Assembly (NCBI RefSeq): GCF_017893965.1
Contig: NZ_CP054142.1
Span: 372,001-436,000, forward strand
Length of the DNA: 64,000 bases
Direction: 5' to 3'
DNA from: Treponema parvum
Lineage (GTDB): Bacteria; Spirochaetota; Spirochaetia; Treponematales; Treponemataceae
In this document: positions 34,519 to 43,808 of the stretch, piece after piece
Layout: each line of letters opens with the position of its first letter
How positions within the stretch are numbered: position 1 is the first letter of the stretch
Notes under the pieces: generated by a model
Databases searched by the model: none
Told to the model about the DNA's origin: nothing
The model's input: the letters and a program-made list of their open reading frames with translations, nothing else
Program-made: the position numbers and the translations under genes

Positions 34519-35949
34519 ATGTCATTCCAATTTCTTAAACGCTTTTCATCGAACACAGATACGTCCTCATTGCTGTTTTCAAACACGGATCTGCTTAATC
34601 TCATTTGGCCGCTCATAATCGAACAGCTTTTAAATATAACGCTCGGCATAGCCGATATTATGATGGTCGCTTCTTTGGGAGAGGCTGCGGTTTCGGGCGT
34701 TTCTCTCGTCGACGCCGTCATGGTTCTTGTAATTCAGGTATTTGCAGCCCTGGGCACCGGCGGCGCAGTAGTCGCTTCACAGTATGTGGGAAAAAAAGAT
34801 GAAAAACTTGCCGGCGAAACGGCAAAACAGCTTTTGTATTCGCTTATAATCATTTCAGTATTCCTTGTAGTTTTGGGTTTTCTTTCGCGTTCGTGGATTT
34901 TGTCCGTGATATTCGGAAGCATAGAAGCCGACGTTTACGCTGCAAGTCAAAAATATTTTGTTTGGACGCTTTTTTCTTTGCCGGGCATAGCGCTTTACAG
35001 CGGATGCGCCGCCTTATTCAGAGCGCAAGGAAATTCCTATGTGTCCATGCTTATTTCGGTTCTCATCAACATTCTTAACATAAGCGGCAATGCGTTTTTC
35101 CTGTTCCATCTGCACTGGGGCGTGGAAGGAGTCGCGCTTCCTACGCTGATTTCTCGCCTTATAGCAGCGTCCGTATTGATAGTTTTATTATACGGTGCAA
35201 AAGAATATCACGGTCGTACGGCCGTTTCCATCAAGGGTGTGGGACATGTAAGGCTGAATTTTAGAATCATAAGAAAAATACTTTATGTAGGTATCCCGAG
35301 CGGACTTGAAAACGGAGTATTTCAAATTGGAAAAATACTCGTACTTTCCATTGTCTCAAGTTACGGAACTTCCGCAATCGCCGCGAACGCAGGAGGAAAT
35401 ACTATGGCTATGCTTGAAACACTTCCGGGCAGTGCATGCGGACTTGCCATTCTTACGGTTGTGGGTCAATGTATTGGCGCCGGAAGACAAAAAGAAGCGG
35501 TGTACTTTACAAAAAAAATAACAGCGACAGCCTATGTTTCGGTGTTCATTATAAATATTCCGATCCTTTTGTTTTGTTCAAAAATTTTAAGTTTTTACGG
35601 CATGTCGCAGGAAACGACACGCCTGGCATGGCTCATGAGCGTGAGTCACAGTTGTTTTTCAATATTCATTTGGCCGCTTGCCTTTGCATTCCCGAACGCA
35701 TTGCGCGCCGCCGGCGACACCGCCTACACTATGACCGTTTCAATACTTTCCATGTGGATTTTGCGCATAGGTTTCAGCTATGTTTTTAAATGGACGGGAA
35801 TATTCGGCCTTGTAGAATTCATGAATTGGCCCTCTTCGTTCGGAGCTCTTTGCGTCTGGTATGCGATGATTCTCGACTGGCTTATGCGCTCTTTTTTATT
35901 CGTGCGGCGGTTTTCAAAAGGAAAGTGGAAGGAAAGAAAACTGATATGA
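34519..35949 (+). CDS. MATE-family efflux transporter
   Basis: The product is 476 residues with twelve hydrophobic segments. The family start LLNLIWPLIIEQLLNITLGIADIMMVASLGEAAVSGVS is clear, followed by FAALGTGGAVVASQYVGKKD and, in the second half, GIPSGLENGVFQIGKILVLSIVSSYG. MATE proteins export cationic drugs or metabolites with Na+ or H+. The ATG lies 3 bases after the stop of the glycosidase gene, so the two are cotranscribed; a TTG at 34516 is an alternative start. Export of a sugar derivative or an unrelated drug are both possible. Confidence 0.92.
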   Translation: MSFQFLKRFSSNTDTSSLLFSNTDLLNLIWPLIIEQLLNITLGIADIMMVASLGEAAVSGVSLVDAVMVLVIQVFAALGTGGAVVASQYVGKKDEKLAGETAKQLLYSLIIISVFLVVLGFLSRSWILSVIFGSIEADVYAASQKYFVWTLFSLPGIALYSGCAALFRAQGNSYVSMLISVLINILNISGNAFFLFHLHWGVEGVALPTLISRLIAASVLIVLLYGAKEYHGRTAVSIKGVGHVRLNFRIIRKILYVGIPSGLENGVFQIGKILVLSIVSSYGTSAIAANAGGNTMAMLETLPGSACGLAILTVVGQCIGAGRQKEAVYFTKKITATAYVSVFIINIPILLFCSKILSFYGMSQETTRLAWLMSVSHSCFSIFIWPLAFAFPNALRAAGDTAYTMTVSILSMWILRIGFSYVFKWTGIFGLVEFMNWPSSFGALCVWYAMILDWLMRSFLFVRRFSKGKWKERKLI

Positions 35950-36113
35950 GGTTTTGCGCCGTATCCCGCGGCGTCTTGCAATGAGCGCGAAGTTTCCTGC
36001 GGCGGACGGCAGGGCGCTGCAGGGAGTACGGACTTTTTTATATTTTCCTGTACGGCCGCTCGATTTGCCTGGCTTGATGCGTCTGTTCGATCCGCCCTAC
36101 ACATACTTAGTAC

Positions 36114-36141
36114 TTGACAAATGTCCGTTATAAGTTATCAT
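36114..36141 (+). promoter_or_regulatory. gntR promoter, leaderless architecture
   Basis: TTGACA (36114-36119), a 16-nt spacer and TATCAT (36136-36141) precede ATG 36148 by 6 bases. The perfect -35 box suggests good expression unless repressed. Confidence 0.7.
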
Positions 36142-36147
36142 ATAAGT

Positions 36148-36873
36148 ATGGCAAGAAAAACTTCGACGCTCAAAAAAATCGCTTCCAAAAAAATCGCCGA
36201 TCAGGTATTCGATCAGCTGCTTGATCAGATAAAAGCCGGCGTATGGGAAGCAGGCGACAAACTTCCTTCCGAAAATGAAATGGCTTCGGCTTTTAACGTA
36301 AGCAGAATTTCAGTCAGAGAAGCCGTAAAGCGGTTTGCCGCCATGGGCATAGTTGAAACGCGGCAGGGGGAAGGTTCGTTCTTAAAACAGATTTCGCTTG
36401 AAAATTGCACAAAAAATATTCTGCTCCCGCTTTTTACGATGGATCCGCCTTCACTGCTTGAAATAATCGAATTCCGCTCCATAAACGAACCGGGCGCTAT
36501 AGCTTTAGCCGCAGAGCGCATAACGGACGAAGAGCTTGCCGAATTGGAGCGCTTGGTTACCGATATGAAGAGGAGCGACGTTGACATACGGAAATTCATT
36601 GACGACGACCTTAAATTCCATCTGACCATTTCAAAGGCTTCGCATAACAGCTTTATAATCCAAATGAACGATCTTATGTTTGAAATGCTGAGGAAGGGAA
36701 TGGAAACTACGGTTTCCAAGCTGGGGCGTAAAGACGGCATTCACTATCACACGGAAATTCTTTCAGCCCTAAAGAAGAGGAATAAAAATAAAGCTGTTGA
36801 ATTGATGAGGGAACACATCGGGGTTACCGCAGAAAGATTAAAGGAGATGCTTTTGGATCTTCACGGCAGGTAA
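36148..36873 (+). CDS. GntR-family (FadR/FCD subgroup) transcriptional regulator
   Basis: The product is 241 residues. The winged helix-turn-helix covers IADQVFDQLLDQIKAGVWEAGDKLPSENEMASAFNVSRISVREAVKRFAAMGIVETRQGEGSF. The C-terminal helical FCD ligand domain has FRSINEPGAIALAAERIT, then DLKFHLTISKASHN, and the metal-site histidine in EHIGVTAERL. The upstream in-frame ATG at 36121 lies inside the promoter, so 36148 is chosen. Downstream lie an SDR and split transketolase genes, with a palindrome before them. It most likely represses that operon and responds to a sugar acid or related intermediate. Confidence 0.9.
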   Translation: MARKTSTLKKIASKKIADQVFDQLLDQIKAGVWEAGDKLPSENEMASAFNVSRISVREAVKRFAAMGIVETRQGEGSFLKQISLENCTKNILLPLFTMDPPSLLEIIEFRSINEPGAIALAAERITDEELAELERLVTDMKRSDVDIRKFIDDDLKFHLTISKASHNSFIIQMNDLMFEMLRKGMETTVSKLGRKDGIHYHTEILSALKKRNKNKAVELMREHIGVTAERLKEMLLDLHGR

Positions 36874-36909
36874 GATTATCGGTTTACAGATTATGTGCTT
36901 TTAACGTTT

Positions 36910-36942
36910 AAAAGCCGCCGCTGAATAGGCGCGGCGTCTTTT
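36910..36942 (+). terminator. Hairpin terminator after gntR
   Basis: AAAAG-C-CGCCGC pairs with GCGGCG-T-CTTTT around a 9-nt loop, with one mismatch. The 3' arm supplies T4. It separates gntR from the following operon. Confidence 0.6.
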
Positions 36943-36993
36943 AACATCGAGTTTGCCCTTAGGCAAACATCGCTTATTAATGAACGATCTCGA

Positions 36994-37013
36994 CTTGTAA
37001 TATAACATACAAG
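36994..37013. promoter_or_regulatory. Candidate GntR operator upstream of the SDR/transketolase operon
   Basis: CTTGTA-N8-TACAAG is a perfect 6-bp dyad centred 36 bases before the SDR ATG, in a promoter-like AT-rich segment. Its size and place fit a GntR/FCD binding site. Confidence 0.55.
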
Positions 37014-37039
37014 CTGAAAACTCATACGGAGGTTGCAGC

Positions 37040-37795
37040 ATGAGCAACGTAAAAAATAAGGTCTGCCTTATAACGGGCGGAGCGGGAGGTCTTGGAGCTG
37101 AAATATCGGAAGTTCTAAGCCTAAACGGGGCCGCGGTTTTTATTCTCGATATGGAAGAAACAAAGGGATCGGCTCTAGCCGAAAAACTCAATGCCGAAGG
37201 CGGTAACGCGCGGTTTGAAAAAATCGACCTCACAAGCGAAGAAGACTGGAAACGCGTCGTTCAAAGCGTCGTCGCACAAACCGGTAAAATTGACGTGCTT
37301 GTAAACAATGCGGGTATAAATATCCGTAAACCTATAGAAGAAATGAATATTTCCGAATGGAATACCATGATGACGGTTAATACAGGATCCGTCTTTTTAG
37401 GGTGTAAGTATGTGATTCCCGTAATGAGAAAACAGCATTCGGGCGCGATAATAAACACTTCTTCAGTGTGCGGTCTCGTAGGTCATAAATACACGCCTGA
37501 AGCTTATACCGCTTCAAAAGGTGCCGTCACTATGCTCACAAAGGCGGTTGCCTCGCGCTATGCGAAAGACGGCATACGGAGCAATTCCATACATCCCAGC
37601 ACTGTAAAGACGGCTCTGGTTGAAAAAATGCTTTCAGATCCGCAATGGTGTGCGGAACGGCTCGGCGAAGTTCCTCTCGGAAGGCTTTGCACCGCTCAGG
37701 ACGTTGCACAAGCTGTTTTGTTTCTTGCAAGCGAAGAGGCTTCTTTTATAAACGGCGCCGCTCTTACCGTTGACGGCGGAGTAACTTGTTATTGA
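37040..37795 (+). CDS. Classical SDR oxidoreductase, sugar/polyol dehydrogenase type
   Basis: The product is 251 residues. It shows the nucleotide loop TGGAGGLGAEIS, an acidic residue at the end of the second strand (ILDMEE, so NAD is preferred), NNAGINIR, catalytic serine in INTSSVCG, YTASKGAV (YxxxK), and the end GAALTVDGGVTCY. GGAGG precedes the ATG. It leads an operon with two transketolase subunits under a GntR regulator. This suggests oxidation of a polyol or sugar acid to a ketose that transketolase then cleaves. The substrate cannot be named. Confidence 0.92.
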   Translation: MSNVKNKVCLITGGAGGLGAEISEVLSLNGAAVFILDMEETKGSALAEKLNAEGGNARFEKIDLTSEEDWKRVVQSVVAQTGKIDVLVNNAGINIRKPIEEMNISEWNTMMTVNTGSVFLGCKYVIPVMRKQHSGAIINTSSVCGLVGHKYTPEAYTASKGAVTMLTKAVASRYAKDGIRSNSIHPSTVKTALVEKMLSDPQWCAERLGEVPLGRLCTAQDVAQAVLFLASEEASFINGAALTVDGGVTCY

Positions 37796-37814
37796 TTTTA
37801 ATGGGAGAAAACAC

Positions 37815-38666
37815 ATGAAATACGACGCAAAGAGAATAAAAGACTTAAAACGAATGGCGGTGCGGCTCAGGGAAGACATTGTTGAAATGATTCCGCCCGG
37901 AAAGATCGGACACCTTGGAGGAAGCTGCTCAGCTGCAGATATAGTTACGGTTTTATATTTTGACAGGATGAAGGGGCTTGATCCCAAAAATCCCAAAGCG
38001 CCTCAAAGGGACCGTCTTATTTTAAGTAAGGGACATGCGGTGCTGGTTCAGTATGCGGGGCTTTCGGAACTGGGCTATTTCGGCAGGGAAGAGCTTTTAA
38101 AAGTAAAGACGCTCGGCGGAATGCTTCAAGGACATCCTGACATAGACAAAACTCCGGGTCTTGAAGCCGTAACCGGTTCTTTGGGGCAGGGCTTAAGCGT
38201 CTCTCAAGGAATCGCGATGGCGCTTAAACTTGATAAAAATCCGGCGAAGGTGTTCTGTATATGCGGCGACGGCGAACTTGCAGAAGGACAGATTTGGGAA
38301 GCGGCAATGAGCGCGGCCGCCTACAAGCTGGACAATCTTTGCGTGTTTATAGACAGAAACAAAGTACAGGCTACCGGTCCCATAGATGAAATTCTTCCTG
38401 TGGATAATCTTAAAGAAAAATGGACTGCCTTCGGCTGGCACGTCATTGAAATAGACGGTCATGACATATCGCAGATTCTTGATGCGGTTTTTGAAGCGGA
38501 TAAAACTTTCGGAGTTCCCACCATGATCATAGCGAATACCGTAAAAGGTAAAGGGTTCCCGTTTGCCGAAGGAAAGGCTCAGTTCCATAACGCAGCTCTT
38601 AACGAAGAGCAGTTTGCACAGTGCAAAAAAGATATTGAAGCCATGAAAAAAGAGCTGGAAGTCTAA
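37815..38666 (+). CDS. Transketolase, N-terminal subunit
   Basis: The 283-residue thiamine-diphosphate-binding half of a split transketolase. Motifs include GKIGHLGGSCSAADIVTVLYF, ILSKGHAVLVQYAGL, the ThDP/Mg motif GDGELAEGQIWEAAMSAAAYKLDNLCVFIDRN, and the end ANTVKGKGFPFAEGKAQFHN. It transfers two-carbon units between ketose and aldose phosphates together with the C-terminal subunit, whose gene starts 12 bases later. A dedicated split pair inside a regulated operon suggests a catabolic rather than housekeeping role. Confidence 0.93.
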   Translation: MKYDAKRIKDLKRMAVRLREDIVEMIPPGKIGHLGGSCSAADIVTVLYFDRMKGLDPKNPKAPQRDRLILSKGHAVLVQYAGLSELGYFGREELLKVKTLGGMLQGHPDIDKTPGLEAVTGSLGQGLSVSQGIAMALKLDKNPAKVFCICGDGELAEGQIWEAAMSAAAYKLDNLCVFIDRNKVQATGPIDEILPVDNLKEKWTAFGWHVIEIDGHDISQILDAVFEADKTFGVPTMIIANTVKGKGFPFAEGKAQFHNAALNEEQFAQCKKDIEAMKKELEV

Positions 38667-38678
38667 AGGGGGAATGCA

Positions 38679-39614
38679 ATGAAATATGAAAGTTTACGCA
38701 GCGCATATGGTGAAAAACTTGTAGAGCTTGGAAAAAAAGATAAACGCGTGGTGGCGCTCGAAGCCGACTTGGGAAAATCTACCCAAAGCATAATGTTTGC
38801 AAATGAGATTCCCGAAAGATATTTTCAGATGGGTATCGCGGAACAGAATATGGCGTCTACGGCTGCAGGACTTGCTCTTACGGGGAAAATTCCTTTTATA
38901 AGCACGTTCGCGGTTTTTGCGTCAGGGCGCGCCTACGATCAGATACGTTCTTCGATCGCAATTCCCAATTTAACAGTTTTGATCTGCGGATCTTCGGCCG
39001 GGCTTTCGGATTTCGGCGACGGAAAAACGCATCAAAGTATCGACGACATAGGAATAATGAGAGTTCTTCCCAATATGACGGTTTTAAGTCCCGCGGATTC
39101 CGTAGAAACAAAGAGCATGATGGAAGCCGTACTGGCGCACAAAGGCCCGGTTTATTTGCGCATAAACCGCTCCGATCTTCCGGTTCTTACGGATCCGGCA
39201 AAGCCCTACAGGATAGGGCAGATGACAAGACTGCGTGAAGGCAAAGACGTCGTAATATTTGCGTCGGGCGTTATGGTGTTAAAAAGCCTTGAAGCCGCTG
39301 AAAATCTTGAAAAAGGCGGAATAAGCGCCCGCGTGGTAAACCTTTCAACCGTTAAGCCGCTTGATTTAAAAGAATTGGAGGCGCAGTGTACGGGCGTTAA
39401 GGCCGTCGTAACCGCAGAAGAACACAACGTTTTTTGCGGAATAGGTTCCGCCGTGGCGGAAGCGCTTTGCGCTTCAAGGCTCCCCATAGGAATGGTGGGA
39501 ATAAAAGACAGTTACGGCACAAGTGCAAAAAACTATGACGAGCTTCTTGAACATTACGGGCTCACGGCTTCTGCAATAGAAAAAAAAGCGAAAGAAATTT
39601 TAGAAAAGCTATGA
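38679..39614 (+). CDS. Transketolase, C-terminal subunit
   Basis: The 311-residue partner carries the pyrimidine-binding and C-terminal domains. Key segments are VALEADLGKSTQS, the catalytic glutamate in MGIAEQNMASTAAGLALTGK, the HQSIDDIGIMRVLPNMTVLSPAD loop, and VVTAEEHNVFCGIGSAVAE. GGGGGAATGCAATG supplies the ribosome site. Its last 6 bases overlap the end of the converging FAD-protein gene. Confidence 0.93.
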   Translation: MKYESLRSAYGEKLVELGKKDKRVVALEADLGKSTQSIMFANEIPERYFQMGIAEQNMASTAAGLALTGKIPFISTFAVFASGRAYDQIRSSIAIPNLTVLICGSSAGLSDFGDGKTHQSIDDIGIMRVLPNMTVLSPADSVETKSMMEAVLAHKGPVYLRINRSDLPVLTDPAKPYRIGQMTRLREGKDVVIFASGVMVLKSLEAAENLEKGGISARVVNLSTVKPLDLKELEAQCTGVKAVVTAEEHNVFCGIGSAVAEALCASRLPIGMVGIKDSYGTSAKNYDELLEHYGLTASAIEKKAKEILEKL

Positions 39615-41306
39615 GGAAGACGATTTAAGTTTTTTTGCAATAGCGGCGCAGGCGTTTTCCCCGTCCATCGCCGACGACACTATCCCGCCCGAATATCCTG
39701 AGCCTTCCCCTGCAGGAAACAGGTTTTTAAGGGCGGGACTTTCAAACGTTTCTTTGCTCCGCAATATGCGCACCGGAGTGGACGTGCGGGTTTCGCTTGC
39801 GATTATTATAGCTTCAGGGCAGATAAAGCCCTTCATCATTTTGTTGAAATTTTTAAATCCCTGTTCAATGCGGGTTTTGATGTGAGAATCGAGCCATAGA
39901 TCCAAACGGCTTGGAACGAGTCCCGGAAAATAACTTGATTTGGGAAGTTCCTGTGAAGGCCTTTTGTCAAGAAAGTCGCAGAGCCTTTGGGCGGGCGCCT
40001 TTTGGCCTTCGCCGTGTTTTTTCGTTTGAATTTCAAGATAGGTTCTGTAAAAAAGTCCTGCCAGAGCAACGCATCCTTTTTGCTTTGCTTCTTCCGTAAA
40101 CCTTTCGGGAATATCTTCCGGCCGGATTTCTACGACTACGGCCGAATTAGACCACGGAGAATTCCTTGAAGACTGCGACATTCCGTTTATGACGATTTCG
40201 GCGGAGCTTGTTGAAGAAGGAACTACGAATCCGCCGGGACACATACAAAACGAATATACTCCCCGTCCTTCTGCCTGAGTGGTCAGACTGTATTCGGCTG
40301 CGGAAAGAAGATTTGACGCATTGCCGTGATATTGAATTTTATCTATGATTTTTCTGGGATGCTCTACGCGGACTCCGGCGGCGAAGGTTTTCGCTTCAAG
40401 CGATGAAGGATCGGTCTTTGCCAGCGTAAAGTATATGTCCGAAGCGGAATGCCCCGAAGCCAAAAGAACGGCGTCAGCATCCAATTGAAAGCTTTCGCCC
40501 GTCTTTGTGTTTTGCACGCGCACGCCGCAAACGGTTTTCGCATTTGACCGCCCGTCAAACAAAAAATCCGTAAACAGAGTGTTAAAGTAAAATTCTCCGC
40601 CTGCATCTATTATTGTTGAGCGCACGGCATCGATGATTTTCGGTAATTTATCCGTTCCTATGTGAGGATGAGAATCGGTTAAGATCGCAGGATCCGCGCC
40701 GAAATACACAAGTATTTTTAATATGCGCGAAACGTCGCCGCGTTTATTGCTCCTGGTGTATAATTTTCCGTCGCTGAAAGTTCCGGCTCCGCCTTCGCCG
40801 AAACAGTAATTGCTGTTAGGATCCACAACGCCGTTAAGGCTTATCTGCGCAATGTCGCGCTTTCTTTGAGAAACATTGCTTCCGCGCTCAATGATCACGG
40901 GTCTTATTCCGTTTTCGAGCAGCCGCAGCGCGCCGAACAGTCCAGCAGGACCCGATCCTATTATAACAACTTTTTTAGCGCCATCGCCGTGTTCTATTTT
41001 CCGGATCGGCAAAAAATCTTGCCTTCCGGTTTCCGCCTTGCAGCTTGCCCCGCCGACTGTTTTTTGTCCTATATCCTGATCTTCGATCCGTTCGCCTATA
41101 TATACCTTGTAGCGCATATAAAGTTTTACTTTTGCATGCCGCGCGTCTACGGATCTTTTTATGTTTACAAATCTTATTTTATCTTTAGAACCGGCTTGGG
41201 GAACGGTTATTTTTTGTTTTTTTAATTCCTTAATTATCTTTTGGAGTATGACAAGATTTTTATTTTCATCTTCGGGATTTAAAGTTATTGAAATTTCAGT
41301 GTTCAT
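39609..41306 (-). CDS. FAD-dependent oxidoreductase of the COG2509 type
   Basis: The product is 565 residues. An N-terminal region of about 100 residues (NIKRSVDARHAKVKLYMRYKVYI) precedes the dinucleotide loop VVIIGSGPAGLFGALRLLENG and the GCGGEGGAGTFSDGKLYTR-like segment CFGEGGAGTFSDGKLYTR. Further FAD contacts are AVLLASGHSASDIY and the C-terminal NLFPAGEGSGYSGGIVSSAMDG. The family is widespread, but its reaction is not settled to my knowledge. The family length is normal. TATAAT lies 10 bases before the ATG, preceded by TGC as an extended -10 box, leaving almost no leader. Confidence 0.85.
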   Translation of the reverse strand: MNTEISITLNPEDENKNLVILQKIIKELKKQKITVPQAGSKDKIRFVNIKRSVDARHAKVKLYMRYKVYIGERIEDQDIGQKTVGGASCKAETGRQDFLPIRKIEHGDGAKKVVIIGSGPAGLFGALRLLENGIRPVIIERGSNVSQRKRDIAQISLNGVVDPNSNYCFGEGGAGTFSDGKLYTRSNKRGDVSRILKILVYFGADPAILTDSHPHIGTDKLPKIIDAVRSTIIDAGGEFYFNTLFTDFLFDGRSNAKTVCGVRVQNTKTGESFQLDADAVLLASGHSASDIYFTLAKTDPSSLEAKTFAAGVRVEHPRKIIDKIQYHGNASNLLSAAEYSLTTQAEGRGVYSFCMCPGGFVVPSSTSSAEIVINGMSQSSRNSPWSNSAVVVEIRPEDIPERFTEEAKQKGCVALAGLFYRTYLEIQTKKHGEGQKAPAQRLCDFLDKRPSQELPKSSYFPGLVPSRLDLWLDSHIKTRIEQGFKNFNKMMKGFICPEAIIIASETRTSTPVRILRSKETFESPALKNLFPAGEGSGYSGGIVSSAMDGENACAAIAKKLKSSSS

Positions 41307-41426
41307 AGTTTTAAGGATTATAGCACATTACAGAGCTCGTGGCACAATGCGGCGCCGAGTAATACCGACGTTTACACAGATTCGGTTTTCCCTCGGGGCT
41401 TTACAGGAGTCTTACCGGCGGATCCG

Positions 41427-43421
41427 TTACGCCAGTTCTTCCCATCTTTCATATTTTTTTTCCAGCGACAAGGATAGCGTTTGATATTCGGCGTTTATTT
41501 TTCCGATTTTTGAAAAATCCGTTTTGCCGTCCGACATAATATTTTCAAGCTCTTTTTTGCGCTTTTCAAGAGTTTCGATGTCTTTTTCAATCTGTTCGAA
41601 TTCCCTTTGCTCTTTGAATGAAAGTTTTTTTATTCCCGTGTCGGAAGAAACGGAATTTTGCACCGACGTTTTATTCCGGCTGCTTTTTTCCTTTTTATCG
41701 ATTTTATCTTTTTTATTCTCCTTATGCTTCGAGCGGCTTTTTTCCTGCATAATATATTCGGAACATTTTCCTGCAAAGCCTGAAACGCTTCCGTCGTCTT
41801 CAAGTATAAAAAGGGTGTCGGCAACCTTGTCCATAAAGTAGCGGTCGTGGCTTATCACAAGAAGGCAGCCCTCGTATTCCGTAAGAAACCGTTCAAGAAT
41901 GTTCATAGTGAATATGTCAAAGTCGTTGGTCGGTTCGTCGAGGATCAAAAAATTAGGATTGCCTATGAGAAGCCGCACAAGCAAAAGACGTTTTTTTTCA
42001 CCGCCGCTCAAAGCAGAAACGGGCGAATATTGAATCTTGCCTTCAAAACCGAATTCTTCCAAAAAACGGGCAGCGCTTACAGAGTTTTTGTCATTGATTT
42101 TGATGATTTCCGCCGCTTCTTTTACGTATTCAAGAACGGTCATTTCTTTGTCGGGAAAGACGGGATTTTGCTCGTAATGCGCGAATACCGTATTTTCGCC
42201 TTTTATGATGCTCCCGGAATCCGGGGAAATTTTTCCGGTTATTATGTTTACCAAGGTGGATTTTCCCGTGCCGTTATCGCCGAATATGCCGATTTTTTGC
42301 CCTTTACTGAATGTATAAGAAAAATTTTTTAATACGGGAGAAGGAACGGCGGCCGTCGTCACCCTTACCGGCTCTTTGCCGTACGCATCGGCGTCAAATG
42401 ATTTGGAAATTTCTTTTTCAGCATAGCCCTTGGGAAAATTTTTACTTATGCCGTGCAATTCAAGAATTTTTTTGCCTGATCTTCTTCCTGAAACTTCAAA
42501 AGAAAATTCTTTGTCGGCTTTAAATTTTTCCCGGTTTATAAGCTGCATGTCGCGCTGAATTCTTGCCTTTGCTTTTGTGCCGCGCGCGCAGGGGCCTCGC
42601 AAAAGCCATTCGCGTTCCGTCCGCAGGACGGATTCAATGCGGCGGTCGGCATTCGCTTCAATCTCAGCTTCGATTTGTTTTTTTTCAAGATAGGATGAAT
42701 AGTTCCCTTTGTAGTATTTTAGCGTCCCGCGTTCAAGCTCGTAGATAGTATCGCACACGTTGTCTAAAAAATATCTGTCGTGCGTTACCATAAGCACCGT
42801 GCGGTTTGATGAAGCAAGATAGTCTTGCAGGTAGCTTATCGTTCTTATATCAAGGTGGTTTGTAGGCTCGTCGAGCAAAAGAAGTTTTGTGTCTTCTGCC
42901 AAAACCTGGGCTAAAGCGACTTTTTTTATCATTCCGCCTGAAAGCTCCGACATCTTTCTTTGCATGTTTTTTATTCCGAGCGCCGTCAGTATTGATGAAA
43001 TTTGCGATTCGTAATTCCACAGATCTTTTTCTTCCATTTGCCTGTTGAGGTCTTCAAACTGCCGATCGAGAGCGCCTTCTTTTGTACTTTCAAAAGCAAG
43101 TTTTTCACAGATTTCTTCGTATTTACGGATTATATTAAGTTTCGGGGAAGGACTTTTAAATATATGGTCAAGTATTGTGTCGTTTTTGTCATACGAGGGA
43201 TCCTGCGGCAAAAAAGATACGCCCGCTTCTTTGTTTATGACGACGGAACCTCCGCTCGGCTGCAATATTCCCGCAATAATTTTAAGCAGCGTAGACTTTC
43301 CGCTTCCGTTTTTGCCTATAACGGCGACCTTTTCACCGTAGTTAAGACCGAAGCTTACGCCCTCAAAAAGAGGACTTTCTCGCCCCTGCATGGCCAGAGC
43401 ATTTATTGAAAGAATATTCAT
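41427..43421 (-). CDS. ABC-F family ATPase, Uup-like
   Basis: The product is 664 residues with two ABC domains and no membrane segment. The first has GKNGSGKST, LSGGMIKKVALAQVLA and LLLDEPTNHLD. The second has GDNGTGKST, LSGGEKKRLLLVRLL and LILDEPTNDFD. The linker between them is the ABC-F arm. A charged linker leads to a C-terminal coiled coil (EQIEKDIETLEKRKKELENIM), as in Uup. ABC-F proteins act on the ribosome. ATG 43421 follows TATAAT by 7 bases on the minus strand; the frame upstream is noncoding repeat DNA. Confidence 0.9.
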   Translation of the reverse strand: MNILSINALAMQGRESPLFEGVSFGLNYGEKVAVIGKNGSGKSTLLKIIAGILQPSGGSVVINKEAGVSFLPQDPSYDKNDTILDHIFKSPSPKLNIIRKYEEICEKLAFESTKEGALDRQFEDLNRQMEEKDLWNYESQISSILTALGIKNMQRKMSELSGGMIKKVALAQVLAEDTKLLLLDEPTNHLDIRTISYLQDYLASSNRTVLMVTHDRYFLDNVCDTIYELERGTLKYYKGNYSSYLEKKQIEAEIEANADRRIESVLRTEREWLLRGPCARGTKAKARIQRDMQLINREKFKADKEFSFEVSGRRSGKKILELHGISKNFPKGYAEKEISKSFDADAYGKEPVRVTTAAVPSPVLKNFSYTFSKGQKIGIFGDNGTGKSTLVNIITGKISPDSGSIIKGENTVFAHYEQNPVFPDKEMTVLEYVKEAAEIIKINDKNSVSAARFLEEFGFEGKIQYSPVSALSGGEKKRLLLVRLLIGNPNFLILDEPTNDFDIFTMNILERFLTEYEGCLLVISHDRYFMDKVADTLFILEDDGSVSGFAGKCSEYIMQEKSRSKHKENKKDKIDKKEKSSRNKTSVQNSVSSDTGIKKLSFKEQREFEQIEKDIETLEKRKKELENIMSDGKTDFSKIGKINAEYQTLSLSLEKKYERWEELA

Positions 43422-43464
43422 AGGAGCGATTATAATGGAAAAAGTCCGCGTGTGGAATGCGGAG

Positions 43465-43771
43465 CGTTTTTCTTTTATCGAAGACGCACGAAAATCCTCC
43501 GTCCGCTGCACGACATGGATGCCGTGTCGGAATTTGGTCGCGTATTTTTGCATAGCAAAATACGGTAGTGAGCGGTACACGGATGTAACGCGAACGGCCA
43601 CTGCTCGGATTTTCTTGTTTAAGTCTAGAGTTGAAAAATGCCTTTCGGCGTTTTTCTTTTATAGGACACGCACGAAAATCTTTCGATTTGCTTTTTTAAG
43701 CCTAAAGGCGAAAAGCGGCCAAGCCGTTTTTCTTTTATTGGAGACGCACGAAAATCTTTCGATTTTCGTGC
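43465..43771 (+). repeat. Three copies of a 32-bp repeat, the last forming an 11-bp hairpin
   Basis: Copies at 43465-43496, 43649-43680 and 43725-43756 share CGTTTTTCTTTTAT, a 4-base variable stretch, and then ACGCACGAAAATC with few changes. Copies two and three continue with TTTCGATTT. In the third copy GCACGAAAATC-TTTC-GATTTTCGTGC (43746-43771) is a perfect 11-bp stem-loop. The 387 bases between the ABC-F and panE-like genes hold no other gene. Confidence 0.75.
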
Positions 43772-43773
43772 TC

Positions 43774-43802
43774 TTGCAGTATATTCGATTTGCCTTTAAA
43801 AT
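43774..43802 (+). promoter_or_regulatory. panE-like gene promoter, leaderless architecture
   Basis: TTGCAG (43774-43779), a 17-nt spacer and TAAAAT (43797-43802) precede ATG 43809 by 6 bases. It starts just after the hairpin of the repeat cluster. Confidence 0.55.
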
Positions 43803-43808
43803 CATAAT

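Noticed and set aside
36987-37013. Intrinsic terminator formed by CTTGTA/TACAAG
   Set aside because: The stem is short and AT-rich with no T run, and it sits in a promoter position. An operator is more likely.
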